The notes: a model not told the origin generated them from the letters alone. DNA of 64,000 nt from Caldicellulosiruptor saccharolyticus DSM 8903 (GCF_000016545.1 NC_009437.1:1751394-1815393), one strand, 5' to 3'. Shown: positions 44,043-53,650, counted from the stretch's first letter. Numbers and translations are program-made.

Positions 44043-44283
44043 CATCAAAGCTGATGTTTTTTTGGATATTACAAATCTTGTGTGTCCAATGACGTTTGTA
44101 AAAGCAAAAGCCACAATGGAGGACATGGAGGTAGGGCAAATTATAGAGATAAGAATGAACGAGGGTGAGCCTATTCAAAATGTCCCGAGAAGCTTAAAAG
44201 AAGAAGGTCATGAGATTTTAAAAGTGATAAATAACAATGATGGGACATATACAGTATTTGTAAAAAAGGGTGGACAAGAATGA
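44035..44283 (+). CDS. TusA-like sulfur carrier
   Basis: An 82-residue TusA/SirA-fold protein: VFLDITNLVCPMTFVKAKATMEDM. The active Cys is present but the usual Cys-Pro-x-Pro reads Cys-Pro-Met-Thr. It may carry sulfane sulfur between sulfite reduction and the carrier or MetY enzyme. ATG 44035 follows AAGGGGTG; it overlaps both neighbours (sulfite reductase and MetY), which implies tight coupling. Confidence 0.88.
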   Translation: MSDIKADVFLDITNLVCPMTFVKAKATMEDMEVGQIIEIRMNEGEPIQNVPRSLKEEGHEILKVINNNDGTYTVFVKKGGQE

Positions 44284-45509
44284 GATTTAATACTTCTTTG
44301 ATTCACGGAAATGTTGGTCCAAAGGAAGAAAGGAGTTCAACAAATATTCCAATATACCTGTGTAATTCTTTCCAATACGAAACTGCACACGAACTGGAAG
44401 AAGTTTTTTCTGGCAAAAAGCCAGGTTTTGTATATACAAGGATTAATAATCCTACAGTTGAGGCATTTGAGAGGAGAATAGCATTTTTAGAAGAAGGCAT
44501 TGCTGCTGTTGCCGCATCGTCTGGCATGGCAGCAATTGCCTTAGCAATATTGAATTTGGTGAAAAGTGGAGATGAAATGGTCTCAGCAAGCGGCATTTTT
44601 GGTGGCACATATTCATTGTTCAAATCATTTGAGAATTTTGGTATCAAAACAAGATTTGCAGAGGACAGTAGCGTTGAAAGCTTTGAAAAGTATATAACAG
44701 ATAAAACTAAAGTAATTTTTATAGAAACGATAGGAAATCCAAAACTTGATGTTCCAAATATTAGGCAAATAGCTGATCTTGCACATGAGCATGGTATTGC
44801 ACTTGTTGTTGATAGCACTGTCACAACGCCGTATCTTGTAAAACCCATAAAACTTGGTGCTGATGTAGTGGTTCATTCTACATCAAAGTTTATAAATGGA
44901 AGCGGCAGCTGTATTGGCGGAGTTATAGTTGCAAGCAGCAACATGAAAATTGATTATGATAGGTATCCGCTTATTAAGGAATACAAAAAGTATGGTGAAT
45001 TTGCGTACATTGCACGACTTCGAAATAATTTGCTTAAAGATTTTGGTGCCTGTATATCGCCTTTTAATGCATTTTTAAATACAATTGGGCTTGAAACTCT
45101 TGGTGTTCGTATGCAAAAGATTTGCGAAAATGCTCTTAGTCTTGCCAAGGCCTTAAAGGAAAATAAAAAGGTAGTTTCAGTAAATTATCCTGGGCTTGAG
45201 GAAAGTATATATTATCAGCTTGCAACAGAACAGTTTGGAGGCAAATATGGAGCAATTTTAACAATACGGGTTGGAACCAAGGAAAATGCGTTTAAAGTGA
45301 TAGATTCACTAAGGTATGCCGTAAACTCAACCAATATAGGAGATGTAAGGACACTTGTTGTACATCCAGCATCAACTATATATGTAGGTTTTTCTGTTGA
45401 AGAAAAAGAAGCTATGGGTGTTTATGAAGATATGATAAGAATATGTGTTGGCCTTGAGGATGTAGAAGACATAATAGAAGATTTTTACCAGGCACTTGAA
45501 AAGATTTAA
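44280..45509 (+). CDS. metY: O-acetylhomoserine sulfhydrylase (MetY-type PLP enzyme)
   Basis: A 409-residue PLP enzyme of the Cys/Met metabolism family. It has the PLP-binding Lys in VVHSTSKFINGSGSCIGG, the phosphate site AASSGMAAIALAI, the Tyr-Arg of FVYTRINNPTVEAFERR and DVRTLVVHPAST near the C-terminus. In the HcyS system it uses the carrier thiocarboxylate and O-acetylhomoserine to make homocysteine. Other members are cystathionine gamma-synthase or lyase, but the context favours MetY. ATG 44280 overlaps the previous stop. Confidence 0.88.
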   Translation: MRFNTSLIHGNVGPKEERSSTNIPIYLCNSFQYETAHELEEVFSGKKPGFVYTRINNPTVEAFERRIAFLEEGIAAVAASSGMAAIALAILNLVKSGDEMVSASGIFGGTYSLFKSFENFGIKTRFAEDSSVESFEKYITDKTKVIFIETIGNPKLDVPNIRQIADLAHEHGIALVVDSTVTTPYLVKPIKLGADVVVHSTSKFINGSGSCIGGVIVASSNMKIDYDRYPLIKEYKKYGEFAYIARLRNNLLKDFGACISPFNAFLNTIGLETLGVRMQKICENALSLAKALKENKKVVSVNYPGLEESIYYQLATEQFGGKYGAILTIRVGTKENAFKVIDSLRYAVNSTNIGDVRTLVVHPASTIYVGFSVEEKEAMGVYEDMIRICVGLEDVEDIIEDFYQALEKI

Positions 45510-45551
45510 AATGGCATGTTTCCCAAAACTAAAGAAGGGTGATAAAGTAAG

Positions 45552-47243
45552 ATGAACTTTGAAGTGAAGATGCTAAAAACTGACATACTCATAATTGGTG
45601 GCGGAACAGCTGGGTGTTTTGCTGCCATAGCAATTGCTGAAAAAGCGCCAAACGTGAGTGTTTTAATTGCAGAAAAGGCAAACATTAAGCGAAGCGGATG
45701 CCTTGCTGCAGGTGTCAATGCTCTTAATGCCTATATCACAGAAGGAGAAACTCCCGAGACGTACCTGCAGTATGTCAAGGACGATTACGAAAATATCGTA
45801 AGAGAAGATTTAGTATACACTATGGCCTTAAGATTAAATGAGGTTACAAAGAAGATTGAAGATATGGGTCTTGTCATCTTAAAAGATTCAAATGGAAAAT
45901 ATTTAGCAAGAGGTAAAAGAAACATAAAAATAAACGGCGAAAATATAAAACCAATTTTAGCAAAAGCAGTTGAGAGTAAAGAAAATATCAAAGTACTAAA
46001 TCATGTGAATATCATTGATTACATCGTCAAAGACAGTAAAGTAATAGGGGCATATGGATTTTCTATAATTAGCAATGTTTTCTACATTATCATCGCCAAA
46101 GCAGTGATTTGTGCAACAGGTGGTGCTGCAGGACTCTACAGGCCTAACAACCCTGAATTTTCAAGACACAAGATGTGGTATCCACCTTTTAATGTAGGTT
46201 CAGGATATGCAATGGGAATCAGAGCAGGTTGCGAGATGACAAGTTACGAAGTTAGATTTATAGCTCTTCGCTGCAAGGATACTTTAGCGCCGACGGGAAC
46301 AATAGCTCAAGAGGTAAAAGCTGAGTTTATCAATTCAAAAGGTGAGTACTATGAAAAAAGATATGGAAGACCTACCACATACAACAGAGTATTTTCAACG
46401 GTTGAGGAATTGAAAGCAGGCCGAGGTCCGTGTTATTTAAAAACAGTTGGGATTTCTAAAGAGGACGAGCAGAGGCTAATAAAAGCATATCTTCACATGG
46501 CACCATCGCAGACACTTAAGTGGATCGACAGTGGCAGAGGACCGGCGGTTGAGAATGTCGAAATTGAAGGCTCAGAACCATACATCGTTGGTGGTCATTC
46601 AGCAAGTGGTTATTGGGTAGATACAAAAAGACAAACAACTTTGAAAGGTTTGTTTGCAGCAGGCGATGTTGTTGGAGGATGTCCTCACAAGTATGTAACA
46701 GGCTGTTTTGCAGAGGCTGAAATAGCTGCAAATTCTGCGCTAAAGTATATAAAAGACAAAGAGTTTGAAACCTTAGATATATCCTCAATAGAACAAAAAC
46801 TCAATGAGGTGCAGAGATTTTTCACCAATACTTCTCCTTTGTACACCACAGAAGAATTAGAAGAAGCTATGCAAAAAGTAATGGATGTTTATGCTGGTGG
46901 GATTTCGACAGGTTATGCGTACAATCTAAAAGGGCTACAAATTGCTAAAGAAAGAATAGAAGAACTTTTCACACTTGCTCAGAGATTGAGAGCAGAAGAT
47001 ACTTACCAGCTTATGAAAATTTATGAGCTTATTGACAGACTCTATGTTTGCAAAGTTTTGCTACATCATTTAGAAGCAAGGAAAGAAACAAGATGGAGAG
47101 CATTCCAAGAATTTGTTGATTATCCTTATAAGGACGATGAGAACTTTTTGAAGTATGTGAATTCCCGATTTGAAGATGGCCAAGTCAAGATAATCTTTAG
47201 AAGCTTAGTAAAAAAGGATGAGGTATATGAGCATAAGGATTGA
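45552..47243 (+). CDS. aprA: Adenylylsulfate reductase alpha subunit (AprA-like)
   Basis: A 563-residue flavoprotein. The FAD motif LIIGGGTAGCFAAIA is at residues 12-26, followed by RSGCLAAGVNALNAYI, ICATGGAAGLYRPNN and GLFAAGDVVGGCPHKYVTGCFAEAE, as in AprA rather than succinate dehydrogenase. It reduces APS to sulfite and AMP. The ferredoxin-like AprB gene overlaps its end, and ATP sulfurylase genes follow, which fits the pathway. The use here appears assimilatory, since no dsrAB is seen. Confidence 0.9.
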   Translation: MNFEVKMLKTDILIIGGGTAGCFAAIAIAEKAPNVSVLIAEKANIKRSGCLAAGVNALNAYITEGETPETYLQYVKDDYENIVREDLVYTMALRLNEVTKKIEDMGLVILKDSNGKYLARGKRNIKINGENIKPILAKAVESKENIKVLNHVNIIDYIVKDSKVIGAYGFSIISNVFYIIIAKAVICATGGAAGLYRPNNPEFSRHKMWYPPFNVGSGYAMGIRAGCEMTSYEVRFIALRCKDTLAPTGTIAQEVKAEFINSKGEYYEKRYGRPTTYNRVFSTVEELKAGRGPCYLKTVGISKEDEQRLIKAYLHMAPSQTLKWIDSGRGPAVENVEIEGSEPYIVGGHSASGYWVDTKRQTTLKGLFAAGDVVGGCPHKYVTGCFAEAEIAANSALKYIKDKEFETLDISSIEQKLNEVQRFFTNTSPLYTTEELEEAMQKVMDVYAGGISTGYAYNLKGLQIAKERIEELFTLAQRLRAEDTYQLMKIYELIDRLYVCKVLLHHLEARKETRWRAFQEFVDYPYKDDENFLKYVNSRFEDGQVKIIFRSLVKKDEVYEHKD

Positions 47244-47544
47244 CAGACAAAGATGTATTGGCTGTGGAAAATGTGCTGAAATTTGTCCAGGCAATTTAAT
47301 TGTGATAGATGAAGATAAGAAAGCATTTGTCAGAGACCCGCGTGATTGCTGGGGCTGTGCTGCGTGTGTAAAAGAGTGTAAATTTTCTGCAATCAGATAT
47401 TTTTTAGGTGCAGAAATTGGGGGAAATGGAACAACTATGTATGTAGAAAAAGAAAATGATGAGATTATGTACTGGTACTTTGAAAAACCCAGCGGCGAAA
47501 AAGAAATGATTGTACAGAATCTCAAAGATAACACCACATATTAG
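47227..47544 (+). CDS. aprB: Adenylylsulfate reductase beta subunit (AprB-like ferredoxin)
   Basis: A 105-residue protein with two 4Fe-4S motifs, [13 protein letters not shown] and [11 protein letters not shown], and a C-terminal tail ([20 protein letters not shown]) that matches the AprB type wrapping around AprA. It passes electrons to the AprA FAD. ATG 47227 follows GGATGAGGT and lies within the aprA 3' end. Confidence 0.9.
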   Translation: MSIRIDRQRCIGCGKCAEICPGNLIVIDEDKKAFVRDPRDCWGCAACVKECKFSAIRYFLGAEIGGNGTTMYVEKENDEIMYWYFEKPSGEKEMIVQNLKDNTTY

Positions 47545-47558
47545 GAGGGAAGAATAAA

Positions 47559-48359
47559 ATGGATCACTTAGATAGATTGGAAGCAGAAAGCATATACATT
47601 TTGAGAGAGGCTTATAGCAAATTTAGCAAGATAGCAATGCTATGGTCAATAGGAAAAGACTCAACAGTGCTTTTGTGGCTTGCTAAAAAAGCGTTCTTCG
47701 GACATTGCCCATTCCCGCTAATTCATATAGATACAACCTACAAAATTCCAGAAATGATAAAGTACAGGGATAAATTGGCAAAGGAATACAACCTTGATTT
47801 AATTGTCCACATAAATGAAGAAGCCATAAAACAAGGGATGGGGCCTGAGAAGGGAAGACTTGTTTGCTGCAAAGCACTAAAGACTGACGCACTTCAGCAG
47901 GTGATTAATAAATACAAATTTGAAGCTTTGATACTTGGCATAAGAAGAGACGAAGAAGGTTCAAGGTCAAAAGAGAGGTTCTTTAGCTTAAGAAACGAAG
48001 ATTTAGAATGGGACTATACAAATCAGCCACCTGAGTTTTGGAACCAGTTTAATACAGATTTTCCTAAAGGAAGCCATGTGAGAGTTCATCCTTTGCTTAG
48101 CTGGACAGAAATTGATATTTGGATGTACATCAAACGTGAAAACATCCCAGTTATTGACCTGTACTTTGCTAAAAATGGAAAACGATACAGAAGCCTTGGT
48201 TGTGCACCGTGCACATTCCCTGTTGAGTCAAATGCAACAACAATTGACGAGATAATTGAAGAGCTAAAAAACACCAAGGTAAACGAAAGAGCAGGACGAG
48301 CTCAAGACCAAGAAGATGCCTATGCAATGCAAAAATTGAGAAAAGAAGGATACATGTAA
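47559..48359 (+). CDS. cysD: ATP sulfurylase subunit CysD
   Basis: A 266-residue PP-loop enzyme: [46 protein letters not shown] and [10 protein letters not shown], as in CysD. With CysN it makes APS from sulfate and ATP. AGGAGGG precedes ATG 47559. It is followed after a short gap by cysN. Confidence 0.95.
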   Translation: MDHLDRLEAESIYILREAYSKFSKIAMLWSIGKDSTVLLWLAKKAFFGHCPFPLIHIDTTYKIPEMIKYRDKLAKEYNLDLIVHINEEAIKQGMGPEKGRLVCCKALKTDALQQVINKYKFEALILGIRRDEEGSRSKERFFSLRNEDLEWDYTNQPPEFWNQFNTDFPKGSHVRVHPLLSWTEIDIWMYIKRENIPVIDLYFAKNGKRYRSLGCAPCTFPVESNATTIDEIIEELKNTKVNERAGRAQDQEDAYAMQKLRKEGYM

Positions 48360-48387
48360 TGCTATGTACAAGGAGGTATTTGAAGTT

Positions 48388-50082
48388 ATGACAGCAAGAG
48401 AATTGCTCAAGATTGTAGTAGTAGGTCATGTTGATCATGGTAAATCTACAATCATAGGAAGACTTCTTTATGATACCAAATCTGTTCCGGAAGCTGCAAT
48501 AGAAAGAGTAAAAAGAATAAGTAAAGAAAAGGGCAGACCTTTTGAATATGCTTATCTTTTAGATGCATTAGAAGAAGAACAAAAACAAGGAATTACAATT
48601 GATACCACTCAGATAAAATTTTCAACACCAAAAAGAGACTATTTAATTATAGATGCTCCGGGGCACAAAGAATTTCTAAAAAACATGGTTTCAGGTGCTG
48701 CAAATGCAGAGGCAGCACTTCTTGTTATTGACGCTGCTGAAGGTGTACAGGAACAGTCAAAAAGACATGCATATATTTTATCACTTTTGGGTATCCAAAA
48801 GGTATATGTTATAGTCAATAAAATGGACATGATAGAATTTTCAGAAAAAAAGTTCAAAGAAATCAAATACGAAATCTCAACCTTTTTGAGCAAGCTCAAC
48901 GTATATCCTCAAAAGTACATTCCAGTATCAGGTTTTTTGGGAGAGAATATAGCAAGAAAGTCTGATAAAATGCCATGGTACAAGGGTGAGACTTTACTTC
49001 AGGCTTTGGACCTTTTTGAGAAAGACAAAGAATTGGAAGATAGACCCTTAAGATTTCCTATACAGGATGTGTATAAATTTGACCACAGGAGGGTAATTGC
49101 TGGCAGACTTGAGTCTGGAAGGCTAAAAGTGGGAGACGAAATAAAAATCCTGCCAGAAGGAAAGGTTAGCAAAGTAAAATCAATTGAGTTTTGGCCAGAA
49201 AATAATAAAAAAGATGAAGTAGTGGCAGGAATGTCTATTGGAATTACTATTGAAGATGAGTTCTTTAACAAGAGAGGAGAAGTTATTGTTCACAAAAACG
49301 ATAATACTTTATATGTTTCAGATACGTTCAGGGCAAATTTGTTTTGGCTTGGAAAAAGAAATCTTGTGAAGAATAAAACATATAAACTAAAGCTTGTTAC
49401 ACAAGAGACAGAATGTGAAATTGTTTCTATAGACAAAGTTATAGATGCGACAACTCTTGAGACAGTAGAAAATGCTCTTGAGGTTCGAACAAACGATGTT
49501 GCAGAAGTGACTATAAAAACTAGGGAAAAGATTTGCTTTGATGAATTTAAAGTAAATCCTACAACAGGTAGGTTTGTTTTAGTAGACGAGTATGATGTCT
49601 CTGGCGGTGGCATCATATCAGGCTTAGCTAACCTAAAAGAAGAGGCAACTAAATTTGTAAAAGATGACAAAGAGATGATAGTTCATTGCTTTGATGAATA
49701 TTATTATTCATTGTCTGAAGGTCTTATTAGAAAACATTCTAAGTACAAAAGAACATTTAAAGTAGGAGATGCGGTTCCTATTGAGGGTGAAACTTATTCT
49801 TACCCTGAAAGTTTTGATGTCATTGACATAAATGGTAAACTTGTTGCAAAAGTTAGAAAAGGTCAATTAAGCGACTTAGTAGATATTGATCAGTATATTT
49901 ACAGTGAACTTCCAATTATAACGGCAGATGGATTTTACTTGAAAGTGAACTCAATTGATGAATTTAAGGATTTTAAGAATGAATTAGTTCAATTACAAAA
50001 AAACGATAACTTTCATTTAGCCATGTTTGCTAACAAGTGGTATGATATATCTGCAAATAGAAGTTTCAAATTTACAGTCTAA
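48388..50082 (+). CDS. cysN: ATP sulfurylase GTPase subunit CysN with atypical C-terminus
   Basis: A 564-residue elongation-factor-like GTPase: [39 protein letters not shown]. The GTPase and beta-barrel part spans about residues 1-415. The last 150 residues (from [24 protein letters not shown]) are not an APS kinase: no second P-loop is visible, and I do not recognise the fold. Since APS is reduced directly by AprAB, no kinase is needed. ATG 48388 is about 12 bases after AAGGAGG. Confidence 0.9.
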   Translation: MTARELLKIVVVGHVDHGKSTIIGRLLYDTKSVPEAAIERVKRISKEKGRPFEYAYLLDALEEEQKQGITIDTTQIKFSTPKRDYLIIDAPGHKEFLKNMVSGAANAEAALLVIDAAEGVQEQSKRHAYILSLLGIQKVYVIVNKMDMIEFSEKKFKEIKYEISTFLSKLNVYPQKYIPVSGFLGENIARKSDKMPWYKGETLLQALDLFEKDKELEDRPLRFPIQDVYKFDHRRVIAGRLESGRLKVGDEIKILPEGKVSKVKSIEFWPENNKKDEVVAGMSIGITIEDEFFNKRGEVIVHKNDNTLYVSDTFRANLFWLGKRNLVKNKTYKLKLVTQETECEIVSIDKVIDATTLETVENALEVRTNDVAEVTIKTREKICFDEFKVNPTTGRFVLVDEYDVSGGGIISGLANLKEEATKFVKDDKEMIVHCFDEYYYSLSEGLIRKHSKYKRTFKVGDAVPIEGETYSYPESFDVIDINGKLVAKVRKGQLSDLVDIDQYIYSELPIITADGFYLKVNSIDEFKDFKNELVQLQKNDNFHLAMFANKWYDISANRSFKFTV

Positions 50083-50144
50083 ACATATTTTATCCATTTT
50101 AAAGAGAAAAGGGGGTGATAGATTATATTCTTACAATTTCATAA

Positions 50145-51029
50145 CTACTTTGCAATGTAATTGTAAAGATGTTTTATAAATTCTTCAAATAAGTTCGACC
50201 TGAACTTGTCCTTATGATAAATAATACTAAACTTTCTTTCAAATCTCATGTTTTCAATATTGATCTTCACAAGTCTACCATCTTTTATTTCCTTTTCAAC
50301 AGCCAGTCTTGAGATTACCGAAACACCGATATTAGCTTCAACAGCCTTTTTTATTGCCTCGGTACTGTTAAGAACATATTTTATTTTGTACCTTACATTA
50401 TTTCTTGCCATTGTTTGTTCAAAGACTTCCCTTGTTCCGCTTCCCTTTTCTCGCATGATTATATCCTCATTTTCAATCTCTTCAGGAGAAATACTTCTTT
50501 TCTCTGCCCACCTGTGGTTTTTTGAGGATACAAGATACAATTCATCGTCTATATAAGGTATTACAACAATGTCCCTTGAATGCACTGGTCCTTCCACAAT
50601 ACCAAGGTCTATAGCATTGTCAAGTATTAGCTTTTTTATTCCTGCTGTGTTGTCAATTGTAAAATAAACATCTACGCTATATTTTTCTCTGAAATCACCA
50701 ATTATTTTTGGGAGCAGATAAATTCCTACTGTGGTACTTGCTCCTACATTCAGTCTTCCCATCCTCATGTTTCTCACATCATAAAGGATATTTTCTGCTT
50801 CTTTGACAAGATTGAGTATACGCCTTCCGTAGCTATAAAGTATCTCACCTGGGTATGTGAGGCTAAGCCTTTTGCCTATTCTGTCAAAGAGTTTGATCTG
50901 AAATTCTCCTTCTATTTGTGATATAGCCTGGCTTACAGCAGGTTGTGACATATAGAGTTTTTTTGCGGCAGCGGACATACTTTTTAGCTCGCAAACAGTG
51001 ACAAAAATCTCTATATCTCTTAAGGTCAT
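50145..51029 (-). CDS. LysR-type regulator (CysL/CysB-like)
   Basis: A 294-residue LysR protein with the N-terminal winged helix MTLRDIEIFVTVCELKSMSAAAKKLYMSQPAVSQAIS and an effector domain. It is encoded opposite to the two sulfur clusters, between cysN and the second siroheme protein, so it probably senses a sulfur compound or O-acetylserine. ATG 51029 follows GAGGTGAC on the minus strand. It faces a large intergenic dyad at 51190-51226. Confidence 0.9.
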   Translation of the reverse strand: MTLRDIEIFVTVCELKSMSAAAKKLYMSQPAVSQAISQIEGEFQIKLFDRIGKRLSLTYPGEILYSYGRRILNLVKEAENILYDVRNMRMGRLNVGASTTVGIYLLPKIIGDFREKYSVDVYFTIDNTAGIKKLILDNAIDLGIVEGPVHSRDIVVIPYIDDELYLVSSKNHRWAEKRSISPEEIENEDIIMREKGSGTREVFEQTMARNNVRYKIKYVLNSTEAIKKAVEANIGVSVISRLAVEKEIKDGRLVKINIENMRFERKFSIIYHKDKFRSNLFEEFIKHLYNYIAK

Positions 51030-51158
51030 ATCTGTCACCTCATATAACCTCAATGTTATCAAGAATAATAGTATCATATTATTTTACTAATAACAAAGGC
51101 AAAATAAACGTTTTTATTGTTTTCTTACAAAAGTAAGTTATACCTCATGCTTTTTATA

Positions 51159-51188
51159 TTGACATGTAAAAACTGGTATTTGTAGATA
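51159..51188 (+). promoter_or_regulatory. Possible promoter before the second siroheme-protein cluster
   Basis: TTGACA (51159-51164), 18 bases, TAGATA (51183-51188). The following dyad would lie at or just after the start of transcription. A second TTGACA at 51275 has no clear -10. Confidence 0.45.
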
Positions 51189-51189
51189 T

Positions 51190-51226
51190 ATAAGAAACTG
51201 TTATTAATGTTATAACTATTTCTTAT
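51190..51226. promoter_or_regulatory. Two-part dyad flanked by direct repeats, candidate LysR site
   Basis: ATAAGAAA (51190-51197) with TTTCTTAT (51219-51226) and GTTAT (51200-51204) with ATAAC (51212-51216) share one centre near 51208. ACTGGTATTT occurs on each side, at 51172-51181 and 51230-51239. It lies between the divergent LysR gene and the siroheme-protein gene. Confidence 0.65.
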
Positions 51227-51339
51227 TGGACTGGTATTTTTACAGGTGTTATACTTAATGTTAAAGTTAATTATTTGACAAAGTAATGAGAATAAGAAAT
51301 TTGAAGAATTGAAAAGATGTTCAGCTAAACCCAGAAGCT

Positions 51340-51447
51340 ATGGTAGCTCAAAGAGTTTTGTGGACAGAAACCGAATACAGATCCAACTTTAATTTAAGAC
51401 CTGTAAACCAGATGTTGATATTTGTGTTAAGGGAGGAGAGTAACTGA
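51340..51447 (+). CDS. Possible small gene coupled to the siroheme protein
   Basis: ATG 51340 opens a 35-codon frame (MVAQRVLWTETEYRSNFNLR, continuing to REESN) whose TGA overlaps the start codon of the next gene by one base (TGATG). The ribosome site is weak. It may be a leader peptide or a fragment of an older gene; I do not recognise it. Confidence 0.3.
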   Translation: MVAQRVLWTETEYRSNFNLRPVNQMLIFVLREESN

Positions 51448-52378
51448 TGGTTAAAAAGTACATCAATAAAGGGTTTATACAACAGTTAGATGGTAGTTAC
51501 GCTGTTATAATTCATCCTGTAAATGGATATCTTGACCCAGAACAGCTGGAGACTATCTGGAGACTGAGCAAACAATATGGAGGTGCGAAGCTTACAGTTA
51601 CTCAGGCTATAATGATTTTTGGCATAAAGCCAGAGGATTTTGACAAAATAGCTGAAGAGTTAGAGAAAGTTCGCTTGCCTTTGGCTGATATTGGGCCAGT
51701 TGTACGAAACGTTAAAGTATGCTCTTGTGAACATTGCAAACGTGTAATTCGTGATGTTACACCTCTGGCAGCACAAATCAATCAGTGCCTTGCAGGGCTT
51801 GCGACGCCCAAAAAATTTAAGATTGCTGTAAATGGTTGTCCTAATTCCTGCGTTGAGGCGCAACTAAATGATTTAGGAATTATTGCAGTCAAAGATGGCT
51901 ATTGGATTTACGTTGGAGGCAAAGGAGGCCGTCAGCCACAATTAGGTACTCGGTTAGATGTGGTTATAAAAGAAGAATATCTAATCGACACTGTTAAAAG
52001 GATTGTTAATGGCTATATTAAGGTTGCACAAAACGAACGATTGGCTGAAGTTATTAACCGCATGGGGCTTTTGCCATTCCTCAAAATAGCATTGGCATGG
52101 AATAGTGAAGGAATAAAGACATGCATGGGTGCGCGCTATTGCAAAAATGGTGTTGGTGATGTCCATGCTATAGCCGAGCATATAGTATCTTCAGGCAATT
52201 TACAAGGAAATATAACTATCAGTGGTTGTGGTAATGCATGTGCTATGGATAAGGAGCAGATTACAATGTTGTTGTTTTGAAAGATAGAGTATGGGTATAT
52301 AATAAAAACGGCGATATGGTAGTTATCAATGGGGACCAGTTACCGGAGTATTTTAAAAAAAATGGTATTTTAAAATAA
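51447..52378 (+). CDS. Siroheme-type nitrite/sulfite reductase-like protein, frameshifted near its end
   Basis: The main frame gives 277 residues: VKVCSCEHCKRVIRD and NGCPNSCVEAQLND (cluster and siroheme ligands), KTCMGARYCKNG and ISGCGNACAMDKEQI. It stops at 52280, but the next frame continues NVVVLKDRVWVYNKNGD to TAA 52376-52378. Insertion of one base near 52258 would join them and restore about 310 residues. Without a ferredoxin insert it differs from the first sulfite reductase in this window. ATG 51447 follows GGGAGGAG. Confidence 0.83.
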
Positions 52379-52456
52379 AGTAAAATAAAAGCGGGGCAAA
52401 AAATATTTTTTACATTTTGTCAGATAGCTAAAACTTTGCAGAAAGTGGGTGTTTGG

Positions 52457-52843
52457 ATGAATGGCTTGAAGGTTCTCTTCCATATTAACGAATTAAGCAG
52501 GTGGCAGATAGTGCTTGGAAATATCACCAATCTTTTGAATGATGTTGGGCAAGACAATGCTCACATTGAAGTAGTGATTAATGGTGAGGCAGTTTCTATT
52601 TTTAAAGATAAATGTAAGCAAGTAGAAAGTGGTAATTTGTGCAGTATATCATCTAATTTATCGCTTTTAGAGCAGATGGAGGAATTATCCAAAATAGGTG
52701 TAAAATTTGTAGCATGTCGAAATGCTCTGAAAGGCCAATCTATCGATGAAAATAGCCTTCCTGATTTTGTGACAGTTGTGCCAGTTGGCATAACAGAAAT
52801 TGTCAGGAAACAGGCAGAAGGGTATGCCTATATCAAGCCTTGA
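52457..52843 (+). CDS. DsrE-like protein
   Basis: A 128-residue DsrE/YchN-fold protein: LKVLFHINELSRWQIVLGNITNLL and IEVVINGEAVSIF, then GVKFVACRNALKGQSID with a Cys in the usual active position. Such proteins handle sulfane sulfur. It follows the siroheme protein, which supports a sulfur role. ATG 52457 is preferred to an upstream TTG at 52436. Confidence 0.85.
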   Translation: MNGLKVLFHINELSRWQIVLGNITNLLNDVGQDNAHIEVVINGEAVSIFKDKCKQVESGNLCSISSNLSLLEQMEELSKIGVKFVACRNALKGQSIDENSLPDFVTVVPVGITEIVRKQAEGYAYIKP

Positions 52844-52888
52844 TTTACATTGTCTTAAATCTAAAAATAAGGCAGGTGAATAAGAGTG

Positions 52889-53650
52889 ATGAAAGAAATA
52901 GTAGATTCTCATGTACATGTTTCATTGCTTCCATTTGAAGGATGGGAAAATATGTCCCTGGCAGGAGTAAGGAAAGTTATTGGCTGCTCGCTATTTTTTG
53001 GGGCAAAACATGCCGAAACGCTCTTTGACCACTTCCATCAGATGTTAACTCTTTCTATGAGTATTGCTGCTAAAAATGGTATTAAACTTTACGTCACCAT
53101 TGGAATTCACCCAATGGGAATACCGGACGATTGGACCAGAGTGATCGATGCTCTTCCAGACTATCTTAAAATGAGTGGTATTGTTGGGCTTGGTGAGATT
53201 GGGCTTCATGAGGGAAACAAGCGGGAACAGGAAGTCCTCTATGAGCAATTGAAAATTGCCAAGGAATATGGGGCTGCAGTAATTCTTCATACTCCGCCAG
53301 AAAACAGGATTGAAATTACCAATAAAACAATTGAGATTGCTGCAAAGGTAGGAATTGAACCTCGAAAAGTGATAATAGACCATGCTAATTTAGATATTAT
53401 TGACCTGATTGAAGACTTTGGTGCTGTGCCCGGTCTTACAATTCGCCAAGATGGTCTTACTCCTCAAGTGTTGCTGAATCATCTGGAACGTTTCCAACGA
53501 GGAGTACTTAATAGCGACTACAGTAATCTCAGACCCAATGACCCACTGAGTGTGCCCAAGACAGTAAGATACTTAGAATTGAATCGAGCTTGCCCAGAAA
53601 TTATTGAGCGAATCGCAAGATACAATGCTGAGGAAGTTTTTGGCATTTAA
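52889..53650 (+). CDS. TatD-type metal-dependent hydrolase
   Basis: A 253-residue TIM-barrel amidohydrolase-like protein. The DSHVHVSL metal motif is at residues 6-13, with TIGIHPMGIPDDW, GLGEIGLHEGNKREQE, VILHTPPENR and VIIDHANL. The TatD family includes DNases and other hydrolases; this branch, in a sulfur-gene context, has no known function. ATG 52889 and GTG 52886 are both possible starts. Confidence 0.83.
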   Translation: MKEIVDSHVHVSLLPFEGWENMSLAGVRKVIGCSLFFGAKHAETLFDHFHQMLTLSMSIAAKNGIKLYVTIGIHPMGIPDDWTRVIDALPDYLKMSGIVGLGEIGLHEGNKREQEVLYEQLKIAKEYGAAVILHTPPENRIEITNKTIEIAAKVGIEPRKVIIDHANLDIIDLIEDFGAVPGLTIRQDGLTPQVLLNHLERFQRGVLNSDYSNLRPNDPLSVPKTVRYLELNRACPEIIERIARYNAEEVFGI

